NCBI GenBank assembly: GCA_903846015.1
Contig: CAIMZS010000063.1
Coordinates: 1-33,057, forward strand
Length of the DNA stretch: 33,057 nt
From: an uncultured Anaerolineae bacterium
GTDB taxonomy: Bacteria; Chloroflexota; Anaerolineae; Anaerolineales; Villigracilaceae
Direction: 5' to 3'
Positions 32,466-33,057 of the stretch are shown piece after piece. Position 1 is the first letter of the stretch; each line of letters opens with the position of its first letter. The position numbers and the translations under genes were made by a program. The notes beneath the pieces were generated by a model. The model was not told the DNA's origin. It worked only from the letters and a program-made list of their open reading frames with translations, and searched no databases.

Positions 32466-32875
32466 ATCCGATTTCTTGCCAGCGGCGGCCTGTTTTTTTA
32501 CCTTGTTGTGCTTTTAATCTGGTCCTTTTGGGCAATGAAGCATGGCTTATCATCCTACCCAGGCTTTATTCCGCTGGCTTGCTGTGAATTCTGAACCAGG
32601 GGAAAAACCACCCAAACAATATTTAGCTTTGAATACAAAATCCGTCAAATCTGTGCAAATTCGCGTCTCATTTCAGCCAATCTCGGTGAGGGTAATGAGC
32701 CCAGGATCGTCCAAAGAAGATCAATGCCAGGGCCGTAAAACATAATCGTTAAAATAGAAGTGTATGCTATGCGCAATACGCATTAATTGAACCTAATATT
32801 CGTGTAATAAGCGAAATAATTCCCCTGATTTTGGCAGGCTTATATTTTCAGCCTCGAGTTGCAATGATTCTGCAA

Positions 32876-32903
32876 TTGTAAACTCGTCGTAAGGTGTCAT
32901 AAT
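32876..32903 (+). promoter_or_regulatory. possible promoter for the riboswitch transcript
   Basis: TTGTAA (32876-32881), 16 bp, then CATAAT (32898-32903). This would place the RNA start about 55-60 nt before the aptamer. The -35 overlaps a hairpin (arms CGAGTT/AACTCG, 32855-32886). Candidate only. Confidence 0.35.
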
Positions 32904-32965
32904 AACGGCGTAAAGATTACGTAAAGGTTTCATAACGACCGCGTAAAATTTATGTAAAGAATACG
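32889..32965 (+). repeat. ~33-bp direct repeats upstream of riboswitch
   Basis: Two units (32889-32920 and 32921-32953) share GTAA(A)GG.TTCATAA.. and GCGTAAA; a partial third (GTAAAGAATACG) runs into the aptamer at 32954-32965. Similarity is imperfect but the period is clear. Confidence 0.6.
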
Positions 32966-33047
32966 AAAAGGCAAACCCGGTGAAAGCCGGAGACGCAAAA
33001 CCATGGATCTAAAGTCACCCATGTGACTATGATAGCCAGGCTGCCGA
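32966..33047 (+). ncRNA. cyclic-di-GMP-I (GEMM) riboswitch aptamer
   Basis: Core GGCAAACC (from 32970), the P2 stem CCGGT-GAAA-GCCGG (32977-32990) with a GAAA tetraloop, GACGCAAAACC, a GGATCTAAAG segment, a hairpin GTCAC-CCAT-GTGAC (33014-33027), then TATGATAGCCAGG and TGCC (33042-33045), which closes P1 with GGCA. This is the class-I c-di-GMP aptamer in order, including the tetraloop and its receptor. The regulated gene lies beyond the window, so whether it is an ON or OFF switch cannot be seen. A membrane diguanylate cyclase is encoded at 17448. Confidence 0.93.
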
Positions 33048-33057
33048 ACAAGATCAA

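Larger units (their letters stand above)
32386..33057. other. 672-bp non-coding end of the window
   Basis: Holds the globin terminator, an AATCTGTG-type repeat stretch (32639-32666), a TACGCA-type imperfect palindrome (ATGCG-CAATA-CGCAT, 32768-32782), a hairpin (32855-32886), direct repeats (32889-32965) and a c-di-GMP riboswitch. An open frame at 32542-32745 has no recognisable product, no SD, and runs through the repeat motif. Confidence 0.6.

Noticed and set aside
32542..32745. 67-residue open frame after the globin gene
   Set aside because: No SD, no recognisable family, and it runs through an AATCTGTG-type intergenic repeat (32639-32666).

Overview
The window (33,057 bp) looks like a chromosomal segment of an uncultured member of the Anaerolineae (Chloroflexota). 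This is an inference from several traits: secreted lipoproteins with long Thr/Pro-rich linkers directly after the lipobox, an NBR1-type Ig-like lipoprotein, WD40/TolB-like and M23 lipoproteins of the kind common in that class, and abundant short dispersed palindromes and intergenic repeats. I see no phage, plasmid, transposase, CRISPR, rRNA or tRNA gene. Thirty protein genes are supported.

Left part (1-5400, minus strand): recA has its own promoter with a LexA-like box. It is followed by an NBR1-Ig lipoprotein and a strong intrinsic terminator. A separate four-gene unit comes next: DUF1295 membrane enzyme, M17 leucyl aminopeptidase, PRPP synthetase homologue, DUF1330. Centre-left (5968-10588, plus strand): EamA permease, MFS permease and a cytosolic GH3 beta-glucosidase, each separated by gaps rich in dispersed repeats. 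The stretch 10932-15231 (minus) is a cell-envelope block: a small conserved protein, an M23 lipoprotein, then a translationally coupled pair of TolB-like propeller lipoprotein and M23 lipoprotein. serC (minus) follows.

Centre-right (17088-21776, plus): a pentapeptide-repeat protein whose stop codon abuts the start of a six-helix membrane diguanylate cyclase, an unrecognised acidic-tailed protein, serA (short form) and a DUF1015 protein. serC, serA and DUF1015 lie close together, pointing to serine biosynthesis. An RluA-type pseudouridine synthase (minus) and a MerR/TipAS regulator (plus) are divergent, and both have -10 boxes immediately before their start codons.

Right part (23395-31671, all minus): thiolase, DinB-like protein, an FGE/SUMF-fold protein, a membrane-anchored solute-binding/VWA fusion, a small two-helix membrane protein, 3-hydroxybutyryl-CoA dehydrogenase, a cholesterol-oxidase-like GMC oxidoreductase and a YjjG-type HAD phosphatase. 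The thiolase and the dehydrogenase suggest acetoacetyl-CoA/3-hydroxybutyryl-CoA chemistry. A group-II truncated haemoglobin (plus) with a strong terminator follows. The window ends in a clear class-I cyclic-di-GMP (GEMM) riboswitch reading out of the right edge, so the window holds both a c-di-GMP synthase and a c-di-GMP sensor RNA.

The most interesting unexplained structure is (i) the riboswitch with its preceding direct repeats, (ii) two long palindromes sharing a TACGCA/TGCGTA core that lie at the 5' ends of lipoprotein genes and encode part of their signal peptides, (iii) at least five dispersed or tandem intergenic repeat families, and (iv) the VWA-centred gene set.
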